This document shows, one piece after another, positions 55,604 through 63,381 of a stretch of 64,000 nucleotides of DNA. This stretch comes from Streptomyces endophytica (GTDB lineage: Bacteria; Actinomycetota; Actinomycetes; Streptomycetales; Streptomycetaceae). Position 1 is the stretch's first letter, and the number at the start of each line of letters is the position of its first letter. The notes under the pieces are model-generated. The model saw only the letters and a program-made list of their open reading frames with translations, ran no database searches and had not been told where the DNA came from. The stretch spans positions 6,138,001 to 6,202,000 of the forward strand of contig NZ_CP110636.1 in the NCBI RefSeq assembly GCF_026153355.1, in the 5' to 3' direction. A program made the translations under genes and the position numbers.

Positions 55604-55791
55604 ACGGCGGGGCCGGGGTGGGCAAGGGCCGGTCCCGAAAGGGTCGCTCTTGTGTCGCGCTTGTGTCCCTGTGAGACCCCCGAGGCTGTTTTCCCGGGGC
55701 GCGTGTGGACAATGGGGAATGAACGTGCGAAGCCGTTCGTATGCTTCGCGGGGGTTTGAAGGTGAATCTGAGTTTCCACGGGGGAGATCAC

Positions 55792-56103
55792 GTGCGGAAG
55801 ATCATGGCCATATCGCTGGCAGCGGTGGCGTGCAGCGCCTCGCTCACCCTGGTCGCCTCGTCGCCAGCGGCGGCCGCCGACCACTCACCGCAGTGCGTCA
55901 AGGTCCGGAAGTACTTCAACAAGGGTCAGCAGCGATACGTGCGCCTGGCGAATCTGTGCACCCAGCGTGTGTCGTGCTACAAGATCGTCATTCCTCACCA
56001 CAGCGACCCGAGCGGCCGCCTTGCCAAGGGGGCGACGAAGGACGTCTGGTACGGCACGACGGGGATTCCGCGGGCGCTGTATGTGAAGAACGTTTCCTGC
56101 TGA
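55792..56103 (+). CDS. Small secreted cysteine-containing protein, function unknown
   Basis: 103 residues with a Sec signal peptide (MAISLAAVACSASLTLVASS, cleavage near PAAAAD). The mature part is about 76 residues, basic, with four Cys arranged CVKVRKYF, LCTQRVSCYK and the terminal KNVSC, so two disulfides are likely. GTG 55792 has GGGAG 5 bases upstream. It resembles small Streptomyces exported proteins of unknown role; an inhibitor or signalling function is only a guess. A 14-base tandem array starts 4 bases after its stop. Confidence 0.78.
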   Translation: MRKIMAISLAAVACSASLTLVASSPAAAADHSPQCVKVRKYFNKGQQRYVRLANLCTQRVSCYKIVIPHHSDPSGRLAKGATKDVWYGTTGIPRALYVKNVSC

Positions 56104-56106
56104 GGA

Positions 56107-56246
56107 CAGTGAGTCTTGAGCAGTGAGTCTCGAGCGGTAAGTCTTGAGCCGTGAGTCTTGCGCAGTGAGGCGCGAGCGGTGAGGCGCGAGCGGTGAGCGG
56201 TGCACTGTGAGCTGCGAGAAGTGAGTGGCGAGTAGTGAGCGTGGGC
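56107..56246. repeat. 14-base tandem repeat, ten units
   Basis: An exact 14-base period from 56107 to 56246; consensus CRGTGAGTCTTGAG in the first units, drifting to CGGTGAGGCGCGAG and others. It starts right after the stop codon of the small secreted protein gene. Confidence 0.88.
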
Positions 56247-56269
56247 CGTCGAGGGAATCGGCGGCCCAC

Positions 56270-56320
56270 CGTCCGTCAGTCGCCGCGTGGACGGACCACC
56301 CGTCCGTCGCCGCGTGGACG
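56270..56320. repeat. Two copies of CCGTCCGTC...CGCCGCGTGGACG
   Basis: Direct repeat at 56270-56294 and 56300-56320; the first copy has four extra bases. Confidence 0.7.
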
Positions 56321-56420
56321 CGCGGCGCGACGTGGGCTTGCGCGGCAGGCCGGCCGTGCTTGAGTGCGGGCAGCCACCCACGCCCGCTGCGGTCGGTCGC
56401 TCGCGCACGACGCTGCAGCC

Positions 56421-56527
56421 AGACGCGTACGGCCTTGTGGTCAGACGCGTACAGCCCGCGGTCAGACGCGTACGGCCTCGCGACCAGGCGCGTACGGCCT
56501 TGTGGTCAGGCGCGTACGGCGATGCCG
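56421..56527 (-). repeat. Stop-codon-anchored tandem repeat, five units of 21-22 bases
   Basis: The core ARGCGCGTACGGC begins at 56421 (AGACGCGTAC), 56443, 56464, 56486 and 56508. The last unit is the 3' end of the TetR gene (GCC GTA CGC GCC TGA on the minus strand); the other four copies, downstream of it, repeat those codons with TGA or TGG. Confidence 0.85.
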
Positions 56528-57123
56528 TCCAGGACCATGGAGAGGTACTGGCGGGCGATCTCCTCGGGGCTGTGCAGGCCGCCCGGGCGGTACCAGCTCG
56601 CGGCGACCCAGACGGTGTCGCGCACGAAGCGGTAGGTGAGCCGGATGTCGAGGTCCGCGCGGAAGACGCCGTCGGCCACGCCCCGTTCCAGGGTGCCCAG
56701 CCACGCCTTTTCGAACTTCCGCTGGGAGTCGGCGAGATAGCCGAAGCGGGGCTGGTCGGCGAGGTGCCGGGCCTCCTTCTGATAGATGGCGACGGCGGCG
56801 CGGTGCCGGTCGATCTCCCGGAAGGACTCGGTGACGAGGGCCTCGATGGTTTCCCGGGGGCCGAGTCCGGCGGCGAGCACGGCGTCGTAGCCGTCCCAGA
56901 GTTCGGTCAGGAACGTGGACAGGATCTCGTCCAGCATCGATTCCTTGGAGTCGAAGTGGTAGTAGAGGCTGCCCGCGAGCATTCCGGCCTCGTCCGCGAT
57001 TCGGCGGACGGTGGTGGCGTTGTAACCCTGCGCGGCGAACACCTCGGCCGCGGTGTTGAGCAGTTCGCTGCGGCGCTCCGGTGACGCCGGGGCGGTCATG
57101 GTCTTCTTCTTGGCGGCTGGCAC
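56506..57123 (-). CDS. TetR family transcriptional regulator
   Basis: 205 residues. The HTH is AAEVFAAQGYNATTVRRIADEAGMLAGSLYYHFDSKESML, the all-helical C-terminal domain follows. The YYHFDSKESMLDEIL pattern and RHLADQPRF are reminiscent of KstR2-like acyl-CoA-responsive regulators, but this is weak. GTG 57123 (PAAKKKTMTAP) or ATG 57099 may be the start. It is divergent from the FUSC gene 93 bases away and so is its likely regulator. Its 3' end is duplicated in the downstream array. Confidence 0.88.
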   Translation of the reverse strand: MPAAKKKTMTAPASPERRSELLNTAAEVFAAQGYNATTVRRIADEAGMLAGSLYYHFDSKESMLDEILSTFLTELWDGYDAVLAAGLGPRETIEALVTESFREIDRHRAAVAIYQKEARHLADQPRFGYLADSQRKFEKAWLGTLERGVADGVFRADLDIRLTYRFVRDTVWVAASWYRPGGLHSPEEIARQYLSMVLDGIAVRA

Positions 57124-57216
57124 CCGGCCATTGTCACTCCCGTTGCGGCTGTACCGGAGCCGCAGGCCTATATTTCGCGAGTAAAACACTTGGGAATCTT
57201 CTGCTAGCCTCAAGGT

Positions 57217-59325
57217 ATGGGGAAGCACGCCAGACCTGCCGGGATGTGGACGAGAGGGCACCGGAACGCCGGGCCGGGGAGCGTCGTGGTGCGCGTCCGG
57301 CCGTTGCCGATCAAGAGCACCGTGCGGCTGCGCCGTCCCGTCGACATCTGGCACAAGCCGGCGCTCAGCGCGGTCGTGGCTCTCGGGATCCCCGACCTCA
57401 CGCTGTTCGCGCTGGGCCGGCTGGATCTCGTCCTCTACACCTCGGCCGGGGCGATGTGTGCGCTGTACGCGCACGGGCTGCCGTACGCCGCTCGTGCCCG
57501 CACGCTGCCGTGGGTCGTGCTCGGCATGGTCGCGAGCGTGGGTGTCGCCCTGACCGCGGCGTCGCTCATCGCCTCGACCGCTCTGCTCGTGGTCCTCGCC
57601 TCGTTGGTCGCGGCAGTTCACAAGATGCTCTGCGACGCCACGCGCATCGGGCCGCCGGGGAACCTCATCCTGACGTTCATCGCGGCGTCCGCCTTCTTCG
57701 TGCCGCAGCGCCTCGGGCAGGTGCCGCTCCACCTCGCGCTGACGCTCGGGACCGGCGTACTGGCGTGGCTGGTGTGTATGGCGCCCGCGCTCGTACGGCC
57801 GCACGGTCCGGAGCGGATCGCGGTCGCCCGGGCGTTGGAGGCCGCGGCGGGGCTGCTGCGCGCGGAGAAGACGCACCTCATCGAAGCGGTGCACGGGGAA
57901 ACGGTACGGGTGGGCGCGGGGCACACAGGTGTGGTGCCTGCAGGTGTGGTGCCTGCGGGTGTGGTGCAGGCTCGGCACGGGGCTGCGGCTGCGGTCAATG
58001 CGGCCTGGCACACGTTGTTCCTGGTGCCGGCTCGTACCCCGGAGAGGGCTGCGGTGCGTGCCGCACTCGAACGACTGCTGGTGCGGGCGGAGTCGGCGCT
58101 GGGCGGGACACCGGCAGGGCGAGGAGCGGCGGCACCGGCAGGGGCAGGGGCAGCGGCGTCGGGGTGGCTGGGGCGGGTGGCTGAGGCCGAGCGGCTCGGT
58201 GGCTGGGCGCGTGCGTTGCGGAGTGGGCGGACGATGCCGCAGGTCACGCTCTCGGCAGCGGAGGCCGAGGAATGGGCGGGGGTCGCGGCGGAGGATGCGG
58301 CCGTCGTCGGTGCCGAGGGGGCAGCCGGGTTGCGACGGCCCGGGCCGGGGCATCCGCGTGCCGCAGGTGCGGTACGCGCCGTGCTGGCGCGGCTCGCTCC
58401 CGGGTCGCCCTTGCTGCCCATAGGTGCGCGGGTCGCCCTCGGGTGTGTACTGGCGGGCTGGGCGTCGATGGCTGTCGGTGTCGGGCATCCGTATTGGGCC
58501 GTGGTCACGGCGGCCTCCATCTACCAGGCGAACACCACGCTTTCCTGGCAGCGGGCCCTGCAACGCACGCTGGGCAATCTGCTCGGGCTGCTGCTGTTCA
58601 CGGTGCTGCTGCCGCTGATCCACACGGGCCAGTTCGCGATGATCGTGCTGGCGCTGGCCTTCCAGCTCGGGGCGGAGGCGTGCATCACCCGCAACTACTG
58701 GCTGGGGTCGGTCTGCGTGACGCCGATGGCGCTGCTGCTGACCGCCTTCGGCAATCCGCTGCCGGCGCACACGCTGATCGCGGACCGCTGGATCGACACG
58801 GTGGTGGGCGCGGCCGTGGGGGTGGCCTGCTGCGTGCTGATCACCAATCGACGGGCCGCGGACCGGATCGAATCCGCGCTGGAACGGGTCGTGGCGGCGG
58901 AGGACGCCGCGCGGGAGCTGCTCGCCCTCGCGGCCGAGCCGTCGCCACGGGGGTCGGAGGGGGACGTGCGGAGGGTCGGCTGGGCACGTGACCGGCTGGC
59001 CGAGGGGCTGGTCGAGCTGCGTGAGGCGGTGGAGGTGGCGTCCGGGGAATGGTGGCAGCGTGCGCTCCCGGAGGAACGGATCGCCCGTGCCGAGCAGCAG
59101 GGGCACCGTACGCTGGCCGGCCTCGTACGGCGGCTCTCAGAACCGGTTCCCGCGTCGGCGCCGGCTTCGGTATCGGTATCGGCGTCGGTTTCCGTTTCGG
59201 CTTCGGTATCGGCGCCGGTTTCCGTTTCGGCTTCGGTATCGGCGTCGGTTTCCGTTTCGGCTTCGGTATCGGCGCCGGCCTCCGCGTCTGCGCACGCTGC
59301 GGCTGCCGCGTCCGCTCCGACTTAG
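57217..59325 (+). CDS. FUSC family membrane protein with Ser/Val repeat tail
   Basis: 702 residues: N-terminal membrane block (from ALSAVVALGIPDLTLFALG), a cytosolic Ala-rich helical region, a second membrane block with GVGHPYWAVVTAASIYQAN (the FUSC_2 signature) and a cytosolic helical domain. The last 55 residues are repeats of SVSAS/SVSAP. ATG 57217 is used, but GTG 57289 has a better ribosome site (GGGGAG, 7 bases). It resembles aromatic-compound exporters such as AaeB; it is probably controlled by the adjacent TetR. Confidence 0.84.
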   Translation: MGKHARPAGMWTRGHRNAGPGSVVVRVRPLPIKSTVRLRRPVDIWHKPALSAVVALGIPDLTLFALGRLDLVLYTSAGAMCALYAHGLPYAARARTLPWVVLGMVASVGVALTAASLIASTALLVVLASLVAAVHKMLCDATRIGPPGNLILTFIAASAFFVPQRLGQVPLHLALTLGTGVLAWLVCMAPALVRPHGPERIAVARALEAAAGLLRAEKTHLIEAVHGETVRVGAGHTGVVPAGVVPAGVVQARHGAAAAVNAAWHTLFLVPARTPERAAVRAALERLLVRAESALGGTPAGRGAAAPAGAGAAASGWLGRVAEAERLGGWARALRSGRTMPQVTLSAAEAEEWAGVAAEDAAVVGAEGAAGLRRPGPGHPRAAGAVRAVLARLAPGSPLLPIGARVALGCVLAGWASMAVGVGHPYWAVVTAASIYQANTTLSWQRALQRTLGNLLGLLLFTVLLPLIHTGQFAMIVLALAFQLGAEACITRNYWLGSVCVTPMALLLTAFGNPLPAHTLIADRWIDTVVGAAVGVACCVLITNRRAADRIESALERVVAAEDAARELLALAAEPSPRGSEGDVRRVGWARDRLAEGLVELREAVEVASGEWWQRALPEERIARAEQQGHRTLAGLVRRLSEPVPASAPASVSVSASVSVSASVSAPVSVSASVSASVSVSASVSAPASASAHAAAAASAPT

Positions 59326-59575
59326 GCTGCGGGACCGCGGTCCCGCGGTCCCGCTCCAGCTTCGGCTTCCCTCGTTGCTGCGGCTTCGGCACTGGCTTCG
59401 GTTTCCCCATTGCTGCAGCTCCGGCGTCGGCTTCCCTCGTTGCTGCGGCTCAGGCCTCGGCATTCCCCGCTGCAGTGGCTCCGGCTTCGGCTTTCCCGCC
59501 GCTGTGGCTCCGGCGGCCGCTCCCGCTGCGGCTTCGATTCCGGCTTCGGTCTGCGCCTCCCCCGGTGCTCCTCCC
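59157..59575 (+). repeat. Low-complexity repeat across the FUSC 3' end and downstream
   Basis: Hexamer-based units such as GCGTCGGTTTCCGTTTCGGC encode the Ser/Val tail to 59325. The pattern then degenerates into GGCTTCGG/TTCCC/CGTTGCTGC repeats as far as the MarR leader. After the FUSC stop no gene is supported in 59326-59645. Confidence 0.75.
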
Positions 59576-59666
59576 CCGGCCCGCGCACCGGCCCCACGAC
59601 GCGCGTCCGGTGCCGTATGAGCAGGCACAATTGAAGGCGTACGCAATGGCCGAGAGGAGAGTGCGG

Positions 59667-60173
59667 GTGACCGAGGACATCGTCGCGGGGGTGCTGCGCC
59701 AGTGGCAGCAGGTGCACCCCGGGCTGGACACCGGCCCGATGGCGGTGATCGGACGGCTCAACCGCTGCTCCGCGCTGCTGCAGCAGGCGGCCGATGCGCC
59801 GTTGCGGCGCGCCGGGCTGACCCGTCCCGAGTTCGACATCCTCGGCACGCTGCGCCGAATGGACCGCGAGCTGACGCCCGGGCGGGTGGCCCGCGAGACG
59901 TTCGCCTCCGGTGCTGCGGTGACCAAGCGGGTGCGGCAACTGGAGGAGCGGGGGCTGATCGCCCGTCGGCCCGACGACCGCGACCGCCGGGTCGCCCATC
60001 TGTCGCTGACCGACGAAGGACGCGAGATCATCGACCGGCTGCTGCCGGAGCAGTTGCGGTACGAGGCCTCGCTGCTCGACGGCATCGGCGATCAGCGGCA
60101 GGAGGAACTCTCCGCGGCGCTCAGCGAGTTGCTGGTCGTACTGGAGGGGCGACTCGGCAGCCTGTTGGACTGA
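59667..60173 (+). CDS. MarR family transcriptional regulator
   Basis: 168 residues. Winged HTH: FDILGTLRRMDRELTPGRVAR and ASGAAVTKRVRQLEERGLIARRPDDRDRRV, the usual MarR recognition helix and wing. GTG 59667 is preferred because AGGAG lies 7 bases upstream; ATG 59646 is in frame and possible. It follows the FUSC gene, so it may regulate efflux or stress genes. Confidence 0.9.
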   Translation: MTEDIVAGVLRQWQQVHPGLDTGPMAVIGRLNRCSALLQQAADAPLRRAGLTRPEFDILGTLRRMDRELTPGRVARETFASGAAVTKRVRQLEERGLIARRPDDRDRRVAHLSLTDEGREIIDRLLPEQLRYEASLLDGIGDQRQEELSAALSELLVVLEGRLGSLLD

Positions 60174-60207
60174 CGCGGCGCGCAATACCTCCGGCTCGCT
60201 CTCACGG

Positions 60208-60330
60208 CTCCAGTCGTGCGGCCGGAGCCATGCGCCTGATCACCGCCCCAGTCGTACGGCCGGGGCCATGCCTCTGATCACCGCCCCAGTCGTGCCGCCG
60301 GAGCCATGCGCCTAATCACGGCTCCAGGCG
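60208..60330 (-). repeat. Stop-codon-anchored tandem repeat, 38-base units
   Basis: Units begin at 60208, 60246 and 60284 with an exact 38-base period; a fourth partial unit at 60322 is the 3' end of the YCF48-like gene. On the minus strand each unit begins with the gene's last codons and stop (CTG GAG CCG TGA or CTG GGG CGG TGA). Confidence 0.88.
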
Positions 60331-61593
60331 GGCGATTCGTCCGCGTTCGCCCGCGGCCCAGCAGCCGAGGTCGGGGGCGCAGTCGACGGTGTCGTACGAG
60401 CCGGTGTCGAACGGGCGCCAGGTGCGGCCGCCGTCGGCGGTCAGATCGCTGCCGGAGGGGCCGACCGCCAGGGCGAGCCGGCGGGAGTGCGGGAGCCAGG
60501 CCACGCCGGAGCGGTACGCCTGCGGGGGACGGGCGGCCGCTGTCCACGTGGCGCCGGCGTCGGCGCTGACCGCGGCGGCGTGGGGCGACGGCTGGTCGGC
60601 GCGGAAGTCGCCGCCGACCGCCAGCCCGTGGGTGCGGTCGCGGAAGGCCAGCGCGAAGACGCCGCGGGCCGGGTCGCCCGCGGGGATCGGGGCGTCGGTG
60701 ACGGACCAGGTGCGGCCGCGGTCGGCGGAGTGCAGTACGCGGGCGGTGGCCGCGCCGCCGGTCGCGATCCAGGCGTCGTGGCTGCCGGTGGAGACCAGGC
60801 ACTGGCCGCTGGCGGCGAACGCCGCCTCGCCCGGTTGTGCCGGAGGCATACCGTCCGACGGCAGTACGCGCCAACTCCGGCCGCCGTCCCCGGTGGACAG
60901 CACGCGGTACCTGCCGTCCACGGGGTCGCTGAGGGCGATGCCGTGGCGCCAGTCGAAGAAGGTGAGGCAGTCGTAGAACGCGTGGGGGTCGGTGTTGCGG
61001 AAGCTTTCCGTCCAGGTGGCGCCGGCGTCGTCGGTGCGGAAGACGCGGGACGCCTCCCCCTCGCCGATCGCCAGGACGACCGCACGGCGCGCGTCGAACG
61101 CCTCGATGTCGCGGAACTCCAGCGTCGCGGCGCCTGGCGGCGACACGTCGGCCCAGTGCCGGCCGCCGTCGCGGGTGCGCAGCACGGTGCCGGACGTACC
61201 GGCCACCCAGGCGGTGCGCCGGCTGACGGCCGCCAGGCCGCGGAACCGGGCGGTGCTGCCGCTGTCCTTGAGGTGCCAGCCGGCGTGCGGGCCGGTGAGC
61301 GCCGCCGCCGGCACCGGTTCACGGGTGGTCGAAGGGTCAGGCGGGGCGGGCGCCGCGGCGGCCGGGCCGGTGGCGAGGGAGAGGAGCGCGGCCGCGAGCG
61401 CGGTCACCCCAACTGCCAGCTCGCGCAGGCGAGTTCGACTGCCACGGCCCCCGCCACCGCCACTGGCACCGGCAAAGCCCACGCCCACACCGACGTCAAT
61501 ACCAACGCCTACACCAACACCAACGCCCTCAGTCACGCCCCTGCCCCCGTTCACCCTGCGCGCCGTGCGCCGCATCGGCCCCACCCCACTCAC
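60316..61593 (-). CDS. Secreted YCF48/BNR-repeat beta-propeller protein
   Basis: Up to 425 residues. A signal-like segment (ELAVGVTALAAALLSLATG, then AAAAP) is followed by a propeller with repeated VFRTDDAGATW, VLSTGDGGRSW, VLHSADRGRTW, AVSADAGATW and LTADGGRTW blades, as in YCF48 photosystem II assembly factors and bacterial glycosidase-like oxidoreductases. The function in a non-photosynthetic host is unknown. The N-terminal 55 residues before the signal contain GVGVGV repeats, so the true start is probably further in (for example GTG near 61536). It ends in the 38-base array. Confidence 0.82.
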   Translation of the reverse strand: MSGVGPMRRTARRVNGGRGVTEGVGVGVGVGIDVGVGVGFAGASGGGGGRGSRTRLRELAVGVTALAAALLSLATGPAAAAPAPPDPSTTREPVPAAALTGPHAGWHLKDSGSTARFRGLAAVSRRTAWVAGTSGTVLRTRDGGRHWADVSPPGAATLEFRDIEAFDARRAVVLAIGEGEASRVFRTDDAGATWTESFRNTDPHAFYDCLTFFDWRHGIALSDPVDGRYRVLSTGDGGRSWRVLPSDGMPPAQPGEAAFAASGQCLVSTGSHDAWIATGGAATARVLHSADRGRTWSVTDAPIPAGDPARGVFALAFRDRTHGLAVGGDFRADQPSPHAAAVSADAGATWTAAARPPQAYRSGVAWLPHSRRLALAVGPSGSDLTADGGRTWRPFDTGSYDTVDCAPDLGCWAAGERGRIARLEP

Positions 61594-62006
61594 GCCCCAC
61601 CCCGCTCACGTCAGTGCGTGGAAGCTAGCCGAGCCGGGTGGTCACGTCCAGACCGTCGGCCGGCCGACATGGGTGATGTGCTGACACATCGACATATGCC
61701 GGGGCCTACCTCATGCGACCTGCCCTCCCCTCCCCTTCCGGACCCTCCCGCTCGTGACGCAGCTCACGCTTAATCCCGCGGTAACGGGCGCACCCGGTCC
61801 CGCCGCCCGCTCGTCCTAATGGACGGGGGCCGCATCCGCACTCCTGCACAACCGCACCACGGCACTACCGCACCACCGCATCACCGCAATTCGCAGTGTC
61901 CGCAATTCGCAGTGTCAGCGATGCGCAGAGTCAGCGATGCACGGTGTCAGCGATGCGCGGTGTCCGCACGCCCGCACCACCGTCACCACCGTTAGGGAGT
62001 CACGCG
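61594..62006. other. Intergenic region upstream of the SsgA-like gene
   Basis: 413 bases without a credible gene. The right third is the 16-base array 61884-61963. The leftward promoter of the YCF48-like gene and the rightward promoter of the ssg gene must lie here; none could be fixed. Confidence 0.5.
61884..61963 (+). repeat. 16-base tandem repeat, five units, in the ssg leader
   Basis: Exact 16-base period: units at 61884, 61900, 61916, 61932 and 61948 (two of CCGCAATTCGCAGTGT, three of CAGCGATGCRCRGWGT), ending 43 bases before the SsgA-like start. Confidence 0.88.
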
Positions 62007-62420
62007 ATGTCCAGCGTCATCGACCATGCCGTTCAGGCCCGTCTCATCGCGACCGCTCCCCGGTCGCGGGTGATTCCGGCGAGCCTGCGGTACGACCGCA
62101 CCGACCCGTTCGCGGTGCGTCTGGTCTTTCCGCCGGCGGCCTCGCTGGACGGAGCCGAGGTGGTGTGGACGTTCGGCCGGGAACTGCTGGAGGAGGGGCT
62201 GTACGGGCCGGCCGGGGCGGGTGATGTGCAGGTCTGGCCGTGTACGTCCGAGGAGATCATGGTCGAGTTGCGCACCGACGGCGGGATGGCGGTCGTGGAG
62301 TTCATGGCGCAGGAGCTGCGGGAGTTCCTGGAACTGTCGTACGGGGTCGTCGCACAGGGCGATGAGGCGCGGCATCTGGACGTCGAGGCGGATCTCGCCG
62401 CCCTGTTGCGCGAGGCGTAG
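62007..62420 (+). CDS. SsgA-like sporulation/cell-division protein (SALP)
   Basis: 137 residues. The SALP fold is recognised by VRLVFPPAASLDGAEVVWTF, GRELLEEGLYGPAGAGDVQV and FMAQELREFLELSYGVVAQGDE. These proteins steer septum placement and spore-wall remodelling in Streptomyces; SsgB recruits FtsZ. Which member this is cannot be told. ATG 62007 has GGGAG 7 bases upstream. Its leader carries the 16-base array. The presence of this gene is strong evidence for a sporulating actinomycete. Confidence 0.9.
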   Translation: MSSVIDHAVQARLIATAPRSRVIPASLRYDRTDPFAVRLVFPPAASLDGAEVVWTFGRELLEEGLYGPAGAGDVQVWPCTSEEIMVELRTDGGMAVVEFMAQELREFLELSYGVVAQGDEARHLDVEADLAALLREA

Positions 62421-62532
62421 GCCCTTCCCCCACCCCACCCCGCTCCCACCCCCGCCCCGCTCCCGCACCCGCACCCGCACCCGCACCCGCAGACCCATAC
62501 CCCGTAAGCGCCCGCCCCCCGGGGCTCGTCCC
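62421..62532. repeat. Short (CCCGCA)n tract between ssg and TetR genes
   Basis: Five to six CCCGCA hexamers at about 62463-62492 between two convergent genes; the rest is C-rich and featureless. Confidence 0.6.
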
Positions 62533-63135
62533 TCACCCCTCCCCGAAGAGGTTGTCCAGACAGCGGTCCAGAAGACGGAGGGCGGTTTCCGGCTGGTGGA
62601 CGTCCAGCAGGACGTAGGTGGCGAGTCCGTCGACCGTGCTGATCAGCAGCATGGCCTCCTCCGCGGTGGCGCGCTCAGGGTTCAACTCGCCGCGTTCCAC
62701 GGCATGTTGGAGCTGGCTGACGAAGAAGTCGCGGAGCTGCGGGATGCCCTGCTGGGCCTCGGCGCGCAGGGCGGGGTCGTGGACGGCGCGCACGTAATAG
62801 GCGGCGCCGACCAGCAGGCCGGTGCGGCTCTTCTCGTCCAGCGGCAGCATCCCGGAGAGACAGGCGCGCAGCACCTCTCGGGGCGTCGGCTCGCCCGTGA
62901 GTGCCTCGATGCGCTCGCGGACGCGGTCGGCGGCCAGTTGGTTGATCCGCCGGAGGGCGAAGAGCAGCATCTCGTCCTTGGTACGGAAGTAGTGCTGCAG
63001 CCGGCCGAGCGAGATGCCGGCCTCGGCGGCGACATCGCGCAGGCTGGCGCCGTCGAGGCCGCGGGTGACGGCGATCCGCCAGAGCGCGGCGGAGATCTCC
63101 TGCCGTCGGGCTTCGTGGTCCACCTTCTTGGGCAC
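62533..63135 (-). CDS. TetR family transcriptional regulator
   Basis: 200 residues. HTH: ISAALWRIAVTRGLDGASLRDVAAEAGISLGRLQHYFRTKDEML; the C-terminal domain ends TYVLLDVHQPETALRLLDRCLDNLF (TetR_C_6/BetI-like). GTG 63135 (PKKVDHEARRQE) has GGAAG 9 bases upstream. The same frame is open for a further 60 or so codons of Lys/Arg/Glu repeats, so a longer charged N-terminus cannot be excluded. It is divergent from the PH-domain genes, with a palindrome between. Confidence 0.87.
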   Translation of the reverse strand: MPKKVDHEARRQEISAALWRIAVTRGLDGASLRDVAAEAGISLGRLQHYFRTKDEMLLFALRRINQLAADRVRERIEALTGEPTPREVLRACLSGMLPLDEKSRTGLLVGAAYYVRAVHDPALRAEAQQGIPQLRDFFVSQLQHAVERGELNPERATAEEAMLLISTVDGLATYVLLDVHQPETALRLLDRCLDNLFGEG

Positions 63136-63154
63136 GGCGGAGGACTTCCTTTCG

Positions 63155-63310
63155 CGCTCCTCGCGCTTCTCAGGTCTCTCGCGCTTCTCACGTGTCTCGC
63201 GCTCCTCACGCTTCTCACGTGTCTCGCGCTCCTTGCGCTTCTTGCTTCTCTCGTGCGTCTTGCTCGTCTTGCTTCTCTCGCGCTTCGCGCTTCTCGCTTC
63301 TCGCTTCTCG
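63155..63310 (-). repeat. Purine/pyrimidine-skewed repeat upstream of the TetR gene
   Basis: On the minus strand, repeats of GAGAAGCGCGAG, GAGACACGT and GAAGCGA. They lie in frame with the TetR gene and would encode EKREERETREK-type sequence if translated. Confidence 0.75.
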
Positions 63311-63325
63311 TTTTGCAAGTCGCTT

Positions 63326-63342
63326 GTACCGTTATAACGTAC
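63326..63342. promoter_or_regulatory. Palindromic operator candidate in the TetR/PH-domain divergent region
   Basis: GTACCGTTATAACGTAC, centred on the perfect palindrome CGTTATAACG (63330-63339). TATAAC on the minus strand could itself be the TetR -10 box, making this a natural autoregulatory site. Confidence 0.55.
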
Positions 63343-63381
63343 CGCCATCCAATACAGTTGACCTGGAAACGGTGACTCCGC

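Larger units (their letters stand above)
54921..55791. other. Long repeat-rich region without a credible gene
   Basis: 870 bases. In order: GAGT/GAGC and GTAG microsatellites (to about 54980), two copies of an ATTGCCTCTTGTT unit (about 54990-55020), a 28-base direct repeat (55197-55257) and the minisatellite 55456-55603. Several open frames exist on both strands, but each is a by-product of repeats with periods that are not multiples of three. From about 55680 the leader of the small secreted protein gene begins. Confidence 0.55.

Noticed and set aside
54992..55700. Several small open frames on both strands after the DeoR gene
   Set aside because: They follow repeats whose periods are not multiples of three and lack ribosome sites and conserved features.
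56107..56246. CRISPR array
   Set aside because: Units are 14 bases with no spacers; no cas genes are nearby. The other arrays in the window also lack spacer structure.
57081..58184. Alternative frames over the FUSC gene encoding Arg/Gly/Ala-rich proteins
   Set aside because: Composition artefacts; the annotated frame has membrane segments and the FUSC signature.
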